Assembly (NCBI GenBank): GCA_009926865.1
Contig: RFOD01000005.1
Location: 1 to 64,000, forward strand
DNA: 64,000 bases
From: Gammaproteobacteria bacterium
Lineage (GTDB): Bacteria > Pseudomonadota > Gammaproteobacteria > Steroidobacterales > Steroidobacteraceae
Direction: 5' to 3'
Shown here in pieces: positions 26,035 through 35,446 of this stretch (within the stretch, counting starts at the first letter, position 1; the number at the start of each line of letters is the position of its first letter). The notes beneath the pieces were generated by a model. That model worked only from the letters and a program-made list of their open reading frames with translations, was not told the DNA's origin and did no database searches. The position numbers were made by a program, and so were the translations under genes.

Positions 26035-28403
26035 TGCGAAACACGCGTGCTCACGTCGGTGCGATGGCAGCCGGCTGGGCGCTGGCGGTAGTGGGCGCCT
26101 CACTGGGCGGTTTACACGCCCAAACAAAGCAAGACACCCCCATATCGGTCAACGGCGGCTCGACCACAGATCGCGTAGAGCCGGATGAGCCTATCGAGCT
26201 CGAAGAAATCGTAGTCAGCAGTCGCAGGCAGATCGGTAGCGTGATAGGCGATATCGAACCAGAACTACAATTAAGCGCGCGGGATATCCGTAACCTCGGC
26301 GTGAGCAATGTGGCAGAGCTCATCAGCGCGCTCGGCTCGCAGCTGGGAAGTGGGCGCTCGGCCGGCGGGGGTCGCCCGATCGTTTTACTAAACGGCGTGC
26401 GCGTCGCGAGCTTTCGCGAAATTCGCGATTTACCGAGTGAGGCTATCCTACGCAGCGATATCTTGCCGGAAGAAGTGGCGCTCAAATATGGCTATGCGCC
26501 GACCCAACGCGTATTGAACATTGTCTTACGACCGCGTTTTCGAGCGATCACACTGGAAGCAGACGCGGGCGGGCGTAGCGCAGGGGGTCGTCGTACTGAC
26601 GAGCTCGAGGCGTCTTGGCTACGGCTACGCGATCCTTTGAGATGGCAGCTAGAGGGCGCTCAATCACAGAGTGACGCCCTCTTGGAGGCCAGCGATCCCA
26701 CCCGCTCGCTGTTACCTGAGCTCCGTACACGCGCGCTCAACACTGTTGTTGGCCGCCCACTCATGGAGGGCTGGTCCGGAACACTCAGCGCATCGATTGA
26801 TGAGCGCGAAAGCACACGACGGCTTGGATTGGTCAAGGACCAGCGCGTGACTCGCGAGAACGATTTACAGCAGTTACGCGGTAGCGGACAACTACAAGGC
26901 GCGTGGGCGGGTTGGCGAATCACCGCGAGTCTCAATGCAGAGCGCGAGCAAAACGAGTCACGGACGCGTGCGGGCGAGCAGCTGAGCGCAAGCAGCGAAT
27001 CGACTAACCAGACGCTGGATGCGGACGTGCTCTTATCCGGCAGCGCTGGCGATTTACCCGCGGGCGCAAGCTCGGTCAATGTTCGTATGGGTTATGGCGA
27101 GCGACGTATCCGCGCCACGACAAGCGCGCTCACTCGTTTATTGACGCGAGAGCGCCAAGACTTGCGCGCCAGTATCGATCTGCCAATTTGGGAGGGCAGC
27201 AATCCCGAAAGCACGCGTCGCAGCCTCAGCCTCAATATAAATGGGGCGATGGAAAATCTCTCCGACTTTGATCAGCTACATGTCGTGGGCGCGGGACTGA
27301 ATGCCCGAGTCGCCGACGAATGGCGAGTGCTTTTATCTTTGACTCAAGAAGAGAATGCACCTGCCATGACGGAACTCGGTGCGCCCGAAGTGCGCACGCC
27401 TGCGGTTCGTAGTTTTGACTTCCTGCGCAACGAGACCGTTTTCGTCACTCGCATCGATGGTGGTAATGCCGATTTGCTCGCGAGTGAAACTCGTACGATA
27501 AAAGCGGGCATTAATGGCAAACCACTCAAAGATATCGATCTCGATTTTGGTATCGAATATCTGCAGATCGACTCTGATCGTCTAATTGGAGATCTGCCAC
27601 TCGCCACCGCAGTCACCAGCCTTGCGTTTAGCGAACGCTTTGAGCGTGACGAGGACGGACGCTTAACGGTGATCGATGCGCGCCCCCTAAATCTTGGCGA
27701 TCGGCAACGACGCGAATGGCGGTGGACCGCAAACCTGCGTCGACCTTGGGGCCCGCAGCTTGAGCCTCCCGCGCGTGGACGCGGACGGCCCGATCCTGCT
27801 CGCTTTCGCGCGTTCGCCCGTCAAGGCAGCTGGCAACTCGCCCTCACCCACACACTGCGTCAGCGAGATTCCGTTCGTCTAAATACCCCAAATCGTAGCG
27901 TGCTGGATTTACTGGACGGGGACCTACTTTTCAATGATCGCGGCAGTACCCAACAGGAGATGGAGCTACGCCTCAGCGGTGCGCGCAATGGCTACGGAGG
28001 ACGATTGAACGCGCGCTGGCAACAAGGTACGCGGGTTAACACCGGTCTGATCGTGAGTGCCGAACAACCCGATCCTCAAGGATTACGCTTTGCCGATCTG
28101 ACGACCGTGGATCTGCGACTCTTCGCTGACCTTGGCCTGCAGTCCTTCGCGAGCGGTCGCGACTGGCTGCGTGGTGCACGGGTCGTTGTCAGAATCGATA
28201 ACGTCTTTGATCAGCGTCAGTCCGTCACGGATTCGGCGGGGTTAACGCCCGCGAACTACCGACCTGAACTCTTGGATCCTCTTGGACGATATATCGAACT
28301 CAGTGTGCGAAAACTCTTTGTTCCCTTTCGTCCTACCGCTCGTCCTCGTACGGAGCCAGAGTCAACCGAGACATCGCGCACCGCTCCACCGGTACCCCGT
28401 TAA
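26034..28403 (+). CDS. TonB-dependent outer-membrane receptor 2 (atypical)
   Basis: 789 residues. Signal peptide (AVVGASLGGLHA), TonB-box-like LEEIVVSSRRQ near residue 58, and a compact plug (IVLLNGVRV...LPEEVALKYGYAPTQRVLNIVLRP). A long arginine-rich barrel follows, ending in IELSVRKLF plus a proline-rich tail. It differs from siderophore receptors and resembles the sphingomonad/alteromonad plug-domain proteins of unknown ligand. It is last in the GntR-controlled operon, overlapping the CoA-transferase stop. This suggests it imports that pathway's substrate. Confidence 0.8.
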   Translation: MRNTRAHVGAMAAGWALAVVGASLGGLHAQTKQDTPISVNGGSTTDRVEPDEPIELEEIVVSSRRQIGSVIGDIEPELQLSARDIRNLGVSNVAELISALGSQLGSGRSAGGGRPIVLLNGVRVASFREIRDLPSEAILRSDILPEEVALKYGYAPTQRVLNIVLRPRFRAITLEADAGGRSAGGRRTDELEASWLRLRDPLRWQLEGAQSQSDALLEASDPTRSLLPELRTRALNTVVGRPLMEGWSGTLSASIDERESTRRLGLVKDQRVTRENDLQQLRGSGQLQGAWAGWRITASLNAEREQNESRTRAGEQLSASSESTNQTLDADVLLSGSAGDLPAGASSVNVRMGYGERRIRATTSALTRLLTRERQDLRASIDLPIWEGSNPESTRRSLSLNINGAMENLSDFDQLHVVGAGLNARVADEWRVLLSLTQEENAPAMTELGAPEVRTPAVRSFDFLRNETVFVTRIDGGNADLLASETRTIKAGINGKPLKDIDLDFGIEYLQIDSDRLIGDLPLATAVTSLAFSERFERDEDGRLTVIDARPLNLGDRQRREWRWTANLRRPWGPQLEPPARGRGRPDPARFRAFARQGSWQLALTHTLRQRDSVRLNTPNRSVLDLLDGDLLFNDRGSTQQEMELRLSGARNGYGGRLNARWQQGTRVNTGLIVSAEQPDPQGLRFADLTTVDLRLFADLGLQSFASGRDWLRGARVVVRIDNVFDQRQSVTDSAGLTPANYRPELLDPLGRYIELSVRKLFVPFRPTARPRTEPESTETSRTAPPVPR

Positions 28404-28510
28404 AGGCTTTCCGCTCCTCCGTTGGCGAACACGGCAAAAACCACAGTGGTGGCCATTGACCATGGCTGCGATAATGCGCCTCGTCATCCTTAGTCTGTAG
28501 GCCGTCTCTC

Positions 28511-29698
28511 ATGCTTGAGTCTCTGGAACGCGTTCCGCCCGATCCCATCCTCGGTGTGTCTGCTGCGTTTGCGCAGGACCCCTCCCCCGACAAAATCGAT
28601 TTAGGGGTGGGTGTGTACAAGGACGAAGCGGGTCGTACTCCGGTGCCGCGCGCGGTTCGTGCTGCAGAGTCGGCAATGCTCGCGGCACAATCCACCAAGA
28701 GCTACCTCAGCCCGGTGGGTAACCCGCAATTTAACCAACGGGTGGCTGAACTGGTCTTGGGCGACGGCCTCGGCGGTCGACGAACCGACTTATCGCTTGC
28801 TCAAGCGCCAGGTGGAAGTGGCGCACTACGCCTTGGCGCAGCTTTGCTCACAGCGGCCTCGCCTCAGGTCGCCATGCACGTGAGCGATCCGACTTGGGCG
28901 AACCACATCCCTTTACTCGGTAGCGCCGGTATTCCGCTCAGTCGCTACCCCTATTACGACCCCACAACACATCGCGTGCGGTTCGCAGAACTCTGTGACT
29001 ATTTGAATACGCTGCCGGCTGGCGCTGTGGTGCTACTCCATGCCTGTTGTCACAACCCGACCGGACAGGATCTAGACCTTTCGCAATGGCAGCAGATTGC
29101 CGAGATTCTGGTGCATCGCGGCCTACTGCCCTTCTTAGATATCGCCTATCAAGGGCTAGGTGAAAATCTACAAGCCGATAGCGCGTCGATTCAGTTACTC
29201 GCCAAACGCGTTCCGGAAATGATTGTTGCAATTTCTTGCTCAAAGAATTTTGGACTCTATCGTGAGCGCACCGGCCTTTTATTGGTTGCCAGTGAAAATG
29301 CCGAAAGAGCGTCCATCATCAGCGGACAATTAGGTCGGTTGGCGCGTACTCTTTGGTCAATGCCACCCGATCACGGAGCAGCGATCGTCGCGCACTTACT
29401 GGGCGATCCGGCACTGCGCAGCGACTGGCAAGGTGAGCTTGCGCATATGGCCGGACGGATCAATGATTTGCGCCGCGCTCTCGCCGATACACTTAGCCAG
29501 AAGACACAACAAGATTTTTCCTGGATCGCTGCGCAGCGTGGCATGTTCTCGAAACTACCGCTTGATGCCGGGCAGGTGAGAGCGGCCCGTGAGCAACACC
29601 ATATCTACATGGCGCCCGATGGCCGTATCAATATCGCAGGCGCAAGTAACGAGAATATGTCGCGCCTGACGGAAGGACTCGCAGCGGTGATGGCGTGA
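28511..29698 (+). CDS. Aromatic/aspartate aminotransferase (class I, TyrB/AspC-like)
   Basis: 395 residues of the fold-type I subgroup I-alpha. N-terminal PDPILGVSAAFAQDPSPDKIDLGVGVYKD, LLHACCHNPTGQDL, and the PLP lysine in CSKNFGLYRERTG. A GASNENMSRL motif in the C-terminal domain carries part of the substrate carboxylate site. It transfers amino groups between aromatic or acidic amino acids and 2-oxoglutarate. The stop overlaps the GTG start of a class III aminotransferase, so the two are co-translated. A ~100-base gap upstream holds no clear promoter. Confidence 0.9.
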   Translation: MLESLERVPPDPILGVSAAFAQDPSPDKIDLGVGVYKDEAGRTPVPRAVRAAESAMLAAQSTKSYLSPVGNPQFNQRVAELVLGDGLGGRRTDLSLAQAPGGSGALRLGAALLTAASPQVAMHVSDPTWANHIPLLGSAGIPLSRYPYYDPTTHRVRFAELCDYLNTLPAGAVVLLHACCHNPTGQDLDLSQWQQIAEILVHRGLLPFLDIAYQGLGENLQADSASIQLLAKRVPEMIVAISCSKNFGLYRERTGLLLVASENAERASIISGQLGRLARTLWSMPPDHGAAIVAHLLGDPALRSDWQGELAHMAGRINDLRRALADTLSQKTQQDFSWIAAQRGMFSKLPLDAGQVRAAREQHHIYMAPDGRINIAGASNENMSRLTEGLAAVMA

Positions 29699-31053
29699 TC
29701 GCCCGAGACACAGCTAGCGCTACGGCCGTCCCGAGCGCTGGACACCCTTCGCTCGATGCGTGGTGGATGCCCTTTACTCATAATCGGTTTTTCAAAAATC
29801 ATCCGCGTCTGATCACTGCAGCCGAAGGAGCTTATTACACACTCTCCGATGGTCGGCGAGTCTTTGATGCTTTGTCGGGGCTATGGTGTTGCCCGCTCGG
29901 GCACTCCCCTCGCGCGATTGTCGAAGCCGTTCAGCAGCAGGTCGCCAAGCTCGACTTCAGTCCCAGTTTTCAGATGGGCCATCCGGCGGCCTTTCACTTG
30001 GCCGAACGAATCACGACACTCGCCAAGCGCGAAGGTGACAAAGTATTTTTAGTGAACTCGGGCTCCGAGGCTGTTGATACCGCGTTGAAGATCGCGGTTG
30101 CCTATCACCGAGCGCGCGGCGAAGCCTCGCGGACACGGATTATTGGACGCGAACGTGCTTACCATGGCGTGGGTATGGGCGGCATTTCAGTCGGCGGCAT
30201 CCCCGCGAATCGAAAAATGTTTGCGCCGTTGATGATCCCGGGAGTGGATCACTTACCGCATACTTTCGAACCGTCAAAAATGGGCTACTCCCGAGGCCAA
30301 CCCGAATGGGGTTTACACTTGGCCGACGAACTTGAGCGACTCGTTGCACTGCATGATGCCAGCAATATTGCAGCGGTCATCGTGGAACCCATGCAGGGCT
30401 CAACGGGAGTCATCGTGCCTCCTAAAGGATATTTACAACGGCTACGCGAAATTTGCACGCGGCATGGCATCCTACTGATCTTTGATGAAGTGATAACGGG
30501 GTTTGGTCGTCTTGGGACTCCTTTCGCAGCGGATTTCTTTGCTGTGCGCCCTGACATGATCACCTTTGCCAAGGCCGTCAATAATGCGGCCGTCCCTTTA
30601 GGTGGCGTCATCGTGGATCAAGCCATCCACGATGCATTCATGACTGGACCCGATCATCTGATCGAATTCTTCCACGGCTACACCTACTCAGGCCATCCGC
30701 TAGCGGTCGCTGCGGCGCACGCGGCGCTCGATTTGCTACCCACTGCACTCCCGCACGCCGCGAGCCTATCGCCGGTGCTCGAGGACTGCGTTCACTCCTT
30801 AAGGGGCGAACCCCTCGTCACCGACATTCGTAATCTCGGGCTCGCTGCAGCCATCGATGTTGCGCCAGTACCGGGCATGCCGGCACTGCGTGCCTTCCAA
30901 GTTTTTGAGCAAGCCCTGCAGCGTGGTTTGATGCTGAGGTTCACTGGGGAAACCCTAGCCATGGCACCACCGTTCATCAGCACGATCGATGAAATCAAAG
31001 AGATGACCGAAACACTACGTGAGGCCTTACGCGCGACCGCCGCACTGGGCTGA
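29695..31053 (+). CDS. Class III aminotransferase (omega-amino acid:pyruvate type)
   Basis: 452 residues. The N-terminus WWMPFTHNRFFKNHPRLI matches beta-alanine/omega-amino-acid:pyruvate aminotransferases. PLP-binding features: NSGSEAVDTALK, FDEVITGFGRLG and the Schiff-base lysine in TFAKAVNNAAVPLGG. It likely transfers terminal amino groups of beta-alanine, GABA-like acids or diamines to pyruvate. The latter would connect it to the polyamine genes 10 kb away, which is inference. Overlaps the upstream aminotransferase by four bases and converges on the Kef-type antiporter. Confidence 0.88.
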   Translation: MIARDTASATAVPSAGHPSLDAWWMPFTHNRFFKNHPRLITAAEGAYYTLSDGRRVFDALSGLWCCPLGHSPRAIVEAVQQQVAKLDFSPSFQMGHPAAFHLAERITTLAKREGDKVFLVNSGSEAVDTALKIAVAYHRARGEASRTRIIGRERAYHGVGMGGISVGGIPANRKMFAPLMIPGVDHLPHTFEPSKMGYSRGQPEWGLHLADELERLVALHDASNIAAVIVEPMQGSTGVIVPPKGYLQRLREICTRHGILLIFDEVITGFGRLGTPFAADFFAVRPDMITFAKAVNNAAVPLGGVIVDQAIHDAFMTGPDHLIEFFHGYTYSGHPLAVAAAHAALDLLPTALPHAASLSPVLEDCVHSLRGEPLVTDIRNLGLAAAIDVAPVPGMPALRAFQVFEQALQRGLMLRFTGETLAMAPPFISTIDEIKEMTETLREALRATAALG

Positions 31054-31058
31054 GAACC

Positions 31059-33038
31059 CTAACCCGTCAGTAATATTTGCTCGGCTCGTTCAAGCTCGGC
31101 CGGTAATCCGGCCAGAATAACCTCATCGCCTGCTTGCAGTTGCAGACTCGCCTCGGGCTCGGTCCCTGCGATGCCGTGACGACGCACTGCGTTGACCGTG
31201 ACGGCTATTTCGCGCTCCGCCAAGACTGCAATCGCTCGCCCCACGGCCCAAGCCTGTGGAGGCAGCACGACCGTGCGGATCTCCTCTACGGCGAGGCCTA
31301 CAGCTTCGGCCACCCGCTCGCCCTCCCCGACCCACAAGCCTCTCAACTGCTGGTAACGCTGCGCACGTATCGCATCAATACTTTGTAGCACCTCAGCCGG
31401 GGGCTGCCCCAGCAACTGTAGCGCGTGTGCAGCCAACATTAAGCTCGATTCAAAGGTATCCGGAACGACCTCATTGGCTCCAGCGTTCTGTAAGGCGACT
31501 AACTGTCGATCATCTTCAGCGCGCACCAGAATCGGAACGTCGGGCCGACTTCGTCGAACGGCTGCGACAATCCCCAGCGCAACGTCAGGTTCCGCGAACG
31601 TAATAACCACTGCATTCGCGTGCTCGACACCCACATCCTGGAGGAGCCCCTCATCGGCTGCATCGCCATACATCACCGGTAAACCCGCCCCCCGCGCCGC
31701 CCGTACGCGCTCGGGATCGAGATCCATGGCAATGTACTCAAAGCCCTGAGACTGCAAGACGCGCGAAACATGTTGGCCGACGCGTCCAAACCCACAAATG
31801 ATCACGTGCTCGCGATCCGCGAGAGTGGTGAGTGCCACTGAGGTCTCCGGCGGCGATGGTGGCGCGGCTTGCGCAGCGCCGACGGACCACTCTGCGAGCC
31901 AACGGTTGTAGCGCAGAATAAGCGGCGCGCCCACCATACTTAAGACCAAAGCCACCAACAACGGCTGTGCGATGAGCGGATCCAGCACACGACCCTGAAT
32001 TAAAATAGTCAGGATCGCGATACCGAATTCGCCAGCAGACCCCAAGATGATGGCCGTACGCATCGCTTTGGTGGAAGGTAGCCCTGCGATGCGCGCAATC
32101 AGCCACATGAGTACGACTTTGATCAGCCACAAAGACATCACAAGCAGCGCAATCAAGGACCATTGCTGCTGCAGCACCGATAGGTCCAGCATCATGCCGA
32201 CTGAAATAAAAAATAAGCCGAGCAAAATATCTCGGAATGGCCGAATCACCGCCTCCACCTGATGGCGATACTCGGTCTCAGCGAGCATCATCCCCGCTAA
32301 AAACGCACCCGTCGCCATCGAGACACCCGCGGCATGCGACACCCACGCCGAACCGAGCACCACGCCCAAAACCGCTAGAGTAAAAAGCTCTTTCAAGCGA
32401 CTATGCGCCATTTCATGTAACAAAGGTCTGAGCAGAAAGCGCCCCGATACGACCACCACAGCAACCGCCAAGATTGCCAAACTCGTTGCAGTCAAAATAC
32501 CGCTCAAAGAAAAATCTAGGCGGCCGGCGCTCAAAGCGCCTGCTAAGACTAAAAACGGGACAAATGCTAAATCTTGGAATAAGAGCACGCTGAAAGCCAT
32601 TCGCCCATGACTTCGATTGAGCTCATCCTGCTCTGTCAATTGCTGCAAAATGATGGCGGTCGAACTGACGGCCACGGCACCCCCCACCGTGATAGCCGAT
32701 AACGCCGGTAGACCCCATAGGAGAGCGATCGCTGCCACCACCGTGGAGGTTAAGAGCATCTGCGCAGCACCGACCCCAAATACTTCGCGCCGCATCGCCA
32801 CCATTCTTGGCCACGAGAACTCTAGCCCCAGAGTAAAGAGCAAAAAAACAACCCCGAGTTCGGCCAAAAGTCGTGACGTATCGGAGGCACCGAACCAACC
32901 CAAGGCATGCGGCCCGAGCAGGCCACCCGCCACGACATAACCTAAAATAGTGGGCAGACCCACGCGGCGCGCAAGTGCTACCACTAGCACGGACGCCGCG
33001 AGGACGATCAAAACAACGGCAAGCGGATCGTCCTGCAT
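31059..33038 (-). CDS. Kef-type K+/H+ antiporter (CPA2) with TrkA domains
   Basis: 659 residues from the ATG at 33038, which overlaps the msrA stop (TGATG). Twelve or so membrane spans (1-380) include LFTLGLEFSW, FQDLAFVPFL and SVGMMLDLS, typical of CPA2. A cytoplasmic TrkA-N (RCK) domain, HVIICGFGRVGQHV with its Rossmann glycines, and a C-terminal TrkA-C follow. It exports potassium in exchange for protons, protecting against electrophiles or pH stress. Pairing with methionine sulfoxide reductase in one operon suggests a joint oxidant/electrophile response. Confidence 0.9.
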   Translation of the reverse strand: MQDDPLAVVLIVLAASVLVVALARRVGLPTILGYVVAGGLLGPHALGWFGASDTSRLLAELGVVFLLFTLGLEFSWPRMVAMRREVFGVGAAQMLLTSTVVAAIALLWGLPALSAITVGGAVAVSSTAIILQQLTEQDELNRSHGRMAFSVLLFQDLAFVPFLVLAGALSAGRLDFSLSGILTATSLAILAVAVVVVSGRFLLRPLLHEMAHSRLKELFTLAVLGVVLGSAWVSHAAGVSMATGAFLAGMMLAETEYRHQVEAVIRPFRDILLGLFFISVGMMLDLSVLQQQWSLIALLVMSLWLIKVVLMWLIARIAGLPSTKAMRTAIILGSAGEFGIAILTILIQGRVLDPLIAQPLLVALVLSMVGAPLILRYNRWLAEWSVGAAQAAPPSPPETSVALTTLADREHVIICGFGRVGQHVSRVLQSQGFEYIAMDLDPERVRAARGAGLPVMYGDAADEGLLQDVGVEHANAVVITFAEPDVALGIVAAVRRSRPDVPILVRAEDDRQLVALQNAGANEVVPDTFESSLMLAAHALQLLGQPPAEVLQSIDAIRAQRYQQLRGLWVGEGERVAEAVGLAVEEIRTVVLPPQAWAVGRAIAVLAEREIAVTVNAVRRHGIAGTEPEASLQLQAGDEVILAGLPAELERAEQILLTG

Positions 33039-33703
33039 CAAGCCGGCGAAGTCATACCGACACAGCGCACACCAGTTCCGGCAAGACCACAGTAGCCGCC
33101 AGGGTTCTTAGCCAAGTATTGTTGGTGATAGTCTTCGGCATAAAAGAATTCAGGTGCGGCAGCAATCTCGGTCGTAATCGAGCCATAGCCGCTCTGCGCA
33201 AGACCCGCCTGATAGCGATCACGACTGGCTATCGCCTCGGAATACTGCGCCTCCCCAAAACAGTAAATCGCCGAACGATATTGCGTCCCGATGTCGTTAC
33301 CTTGGCGCATGCCCTGAGTGGGATCGTGTTGCTCCCAAAACGCCGTCAATAAGGCTCCATAAGCGATCTGCGTCGGATCAAAGACCACCCTCACCACTTC
33401 GGTGTGGCCCGTCCGTCCCGTGCAGACTTCCTCATAGGTCGGGTTTGGCGTAAAGCCCCCCGCGTACCCGACTGCCGTGTTGATCACGCCCGGTAGCTGC
33501 CAAAAAAGCCGCTCTGCCCCCCAAAAACAGCCCAAGCCAAACATGGCAAGCTCACTGCCCTCGGGGAAGGGCGGGTACATGGACGAGCCATTCACCCGAT
33601 GCGATTGAGCAACAACAATCGCCTGAGAACGCCCAGGTAACGCATCCTTGGCGGCGATCATCTCGGTTTTTTTACTGAACAGCGATTTTCCAAATAAGGC
33701 CAT
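33038..33703 (-). CDS. msrA: Peptide methionine (S)-S-oxide reductase
   Basis: 221 residues from the ATG at 33703 (MALFGKS), which has GGAG six bases upstream; the longer track start runs into the divergent gene. The catalytic motif is [12 protein letters not shown], the conserved GYAGG follows, and further cysteines lie in the C-terminal tail ([15 protein letters not shown]) for thioredoxin recycling. It repairs oxidised methionine. Cytoplasmic, with no signal peptide. Operonic with the Kef antiporter downstream. Confidence 0.95.
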   Translation of the reverse strand: MALFGKSLFSKKTEMIAAKDALPGRSQAIVVAQSHRVNGSSMYPPFPEGSELAMFGLGCFWGAERLFWQLPGVINTAVGYAGGFTPNPTYEEVCTGRTGHTEVVRVVFDPTQIAYGALLTAFWEQHDPTQGMRQGNDIGTQYRSAIYCFGEAQYSEAIASRDRYQAGLAQSGYGSITTEIAAAPEFFYAEDYHQQYLAKNPGGYCGLAGTGVRCVGMTSPA

Positions 33704-33797
33704 GGGTGACTCCATCCGTGAGCGGTTATTATGGGCGCGACCAGGGTCGATGGCATGGCGCAAGATGCCTTGATCGCCAGATGCATCGATAACGAAT

Positions 33798-34421
33798 ATG
33801 ACCACAGCGAGCACCCAGCGACTACAGCGAACCTCCCGAGCGTATCTGCTGCTTATCTGTCTGACCGTGTTGTCACATCCCTCACAGTGGGCGCAATCCG
33901 CTTCTCTCGGGCTGACCCTAGCAGGTCTATTGTGTGTCGCGATCGCCTGCCTCGGTCGCATCTGGTGTTCGGTGTTCATCGCGGGTCGTAAAGATCAACA
34001 ATTGGTCACCCAAGGTCCCTACGCACTCGTGCGTCATCCGCTCTACAGTTTATCGATGGTGGCGGCACTCGGAATTGGTCTTGCCACACTTTCAGGTCTA
34101 CTGACGATCGCGCTGCTCGCCGGACTCGCCTGGTTATTACGCGATGCCGCCCTCAGCGAGGAGCGACGCCTAAGTGCCGTCTTTCAGGAGTCTTATCAAG
34201 GATATCGAGCCATTACACCCCGCTTCTGGCCGCGACTTGGCGCCTGGCTGGGTCACACCACCTCTGTGAAACATCTGCCGACCTCGTTGACGATCCATCC
34301 GCCGATTCTTTGGAAAGCCTTTGTCGATGCATCGGCTTTTTTTCTGTTATTCATCTGCATCGTCGGTGCGCGCCAGATTTCTTTGTTATGGACAGCGCCA
34401 GCGCTCCTACATTTGCCATGA
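33798..34421 (+). CDS. Isoprenylcysteine carboxyl methyltransferase-like membrane protein
   Basis: 207 residues with about five membrane spans and the ICMT/PEMT-type SAM-binding pattern [17 protein letters not shown], followed by EERRL. Bacterial members methylate small or lipid substrates at the membrane; true targets are mostly unknown. Its stop overlaps the start of a RIO-like kinase (ATGA), and a small conserved-looking ORF follows, giving a three-gene cluster divergent from msrA. Confidence 0.8.
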   Translation: MTTASTQRLQRTSRAYLLLICLTVLSHPSQWAQSASLGLTLAGLLCVAIACLGRIWCSVFIAGRKDQQLVTQGPYALVRHPLYSLSMVAALGIGLATLSGLLTIALLAGLAWLLRDAALSEERRLSAVFQESYQGYRAITPRFWPRLGAWLGHTTSVKHLPTSLTIHPPILWKAFVDASAFFLLFICIVGARQISLLWTAPALLHLP

Positions 34422-35152
34422 AGGAATCCACCAGCCGTCTCCTTAAGCAAGACTTGCTCGGTCGCGTCAGTCTGATTGATGAAAGCACTCGCCCCTTTGT
34501 ACGTCGCGACTCGGCGTACGCGCACCCGGTCTTGCGCACTCTCGCGCGTCACCTAATGCACCGCGAGCGACGCGCGTTACAACACCTCGCAACCCAAGGG
34601 CTCGCCGAGCCGCAGGGTATACCGCAATTGATACGCTACCAAGGGTCGATACTGGAGCGAACCTGGATTGAGGGCCGCCCCATGCACGAGGCAAAGCCGC
34701 GAGATCCTCGCTACTTCCGAGCGGCTCTTAAACTATTACGACAGCTGCATGCGGCGGGTATTAGCCATAACGATCTTGCGAAGGAGCCGAACTGGCTCGT
34801 TACACCTCAGGGCGATGCCGCGATTGTCGACTTTCAACTTGCGCGTCGGAGTCAGCGACGCAGTGCGCTCTTTCGCTTGCTCGCCTATGACGACCTACGC
34901 CATCTGTATAAACACAAGCGCAGCTATTGCCCAGAGCATCTCAGCGCTCGTCAAAGGCGCCTGTTAGCGCAACCCTCGGGACTCTCGAAAGCGTGGCGGA
35001 TACTCGTCAAACGCCCCTACTGGATCATTACGCGTAAGTGGCTAGGTTGGGCCGATCGCGAGGGGCTCTACGAACGCGAGTCCACTACCGCGCCAAAGCG
35101 CAATGCCGCCCCGCAGCATAGTCCCATTGAGCCGCCCAAGCGTCACAGGTAA
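34418..35152 (+). CDS. RIO/heptose-kinase-like protein kinase
   Basis: 244 residues from the ATG at 34418, which overlaps the methyltransferase stop; the longer track start lies inside that gene. It has a minimal kinase core: catalytic loop ISHNDLAKEPNWLV (HxDLxxxN form) and metal motif DFQLA (DFG equivalent). The N-lobe is short and the glycine loop weak. The C-terminal third is basic and includes WITRKWLGWADREGLYERES, unlike eukaryote-type kinases. It could phosphorylate a lipid A/sugar or a protein. Coupling to a membrane methyltransferase favours an envelope substrate, by inference. Confidence 0.78.
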   Translation: MKESTSRLLKQDLLGRVSLIDESTRPFVRRDSAYAHPVLRTLARHLMHRERRALQHLATQGLAEPQGIPQLIRYQGSILERTWIEGRPMHEAKPRDPRYFRAALKLLRQLHAAGISHNDLAKEPNWLVTPQGDAAIVDFQLARRSQRRSALFRLLAYDDLRHLYKHKRSYCPEHLSARQRRLLAQPSGLSKAWRILVKRPYWIITRKWLGWADREGLYERESTTAPKRNAAPQHSPIEPPKRHR

Positions 35153-35163
35153 TCTTCACATCT

Positions 35164-35412
35164 ATGCCTATTTGCCAAGACCACAATCTGCGCGTTAGTC
35201 GCGCCATCCACCAAACCAAGCCCTATGGATTGCGTGTCTCGCTGCGTGAGGGAGATCCGTTTCGCAAACTGCTCGGCGCAGACTGGCAACGCGTGCATTG
35301 GTTTGACAGTGAGTTGGCTCGTGATCAAGCGCTGCGGGAGATGAGCCGCAAGCACGAATACTCACGCCCCGGCGATCAGCCTGCGCACGTCTACGAAAAG
35401 CTCAAGCGCTAA
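35164..35412 (+). CDS. Small conserved-looking protein, unknown function
   Basis: 82 residues, soluble, charged, no signal or membrane segment. Patterns such as YGLRVSLREGDPFRKLLGADW and EMSRKHEYSRPGD...VYEKL look like a compact domain rather than a shadow ORF. It is 11 bases downstream of the kinase in the same direction. I do not recognise a named family. It may act with the kinase or methyltransferase. Confidence 0.6.
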   Translation: MPICQDHNLRVSRAIHQTKPYGLRVSLREGDPFRKLLGADWQRVHWFDSELARDQALREMSRKHEYSRPGDQPAHVYEKLKR

Positions 35413-35446
35413 AGTTCAGCCCTGGCGTTCGTTTGCGATGGCGTCA

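Noticed and set aside
28440-28470. GCCAT-N5-ATGGC dyad before the aminotransferase
   Set aside because: Arms too short and no promoter elements around it to call a site.
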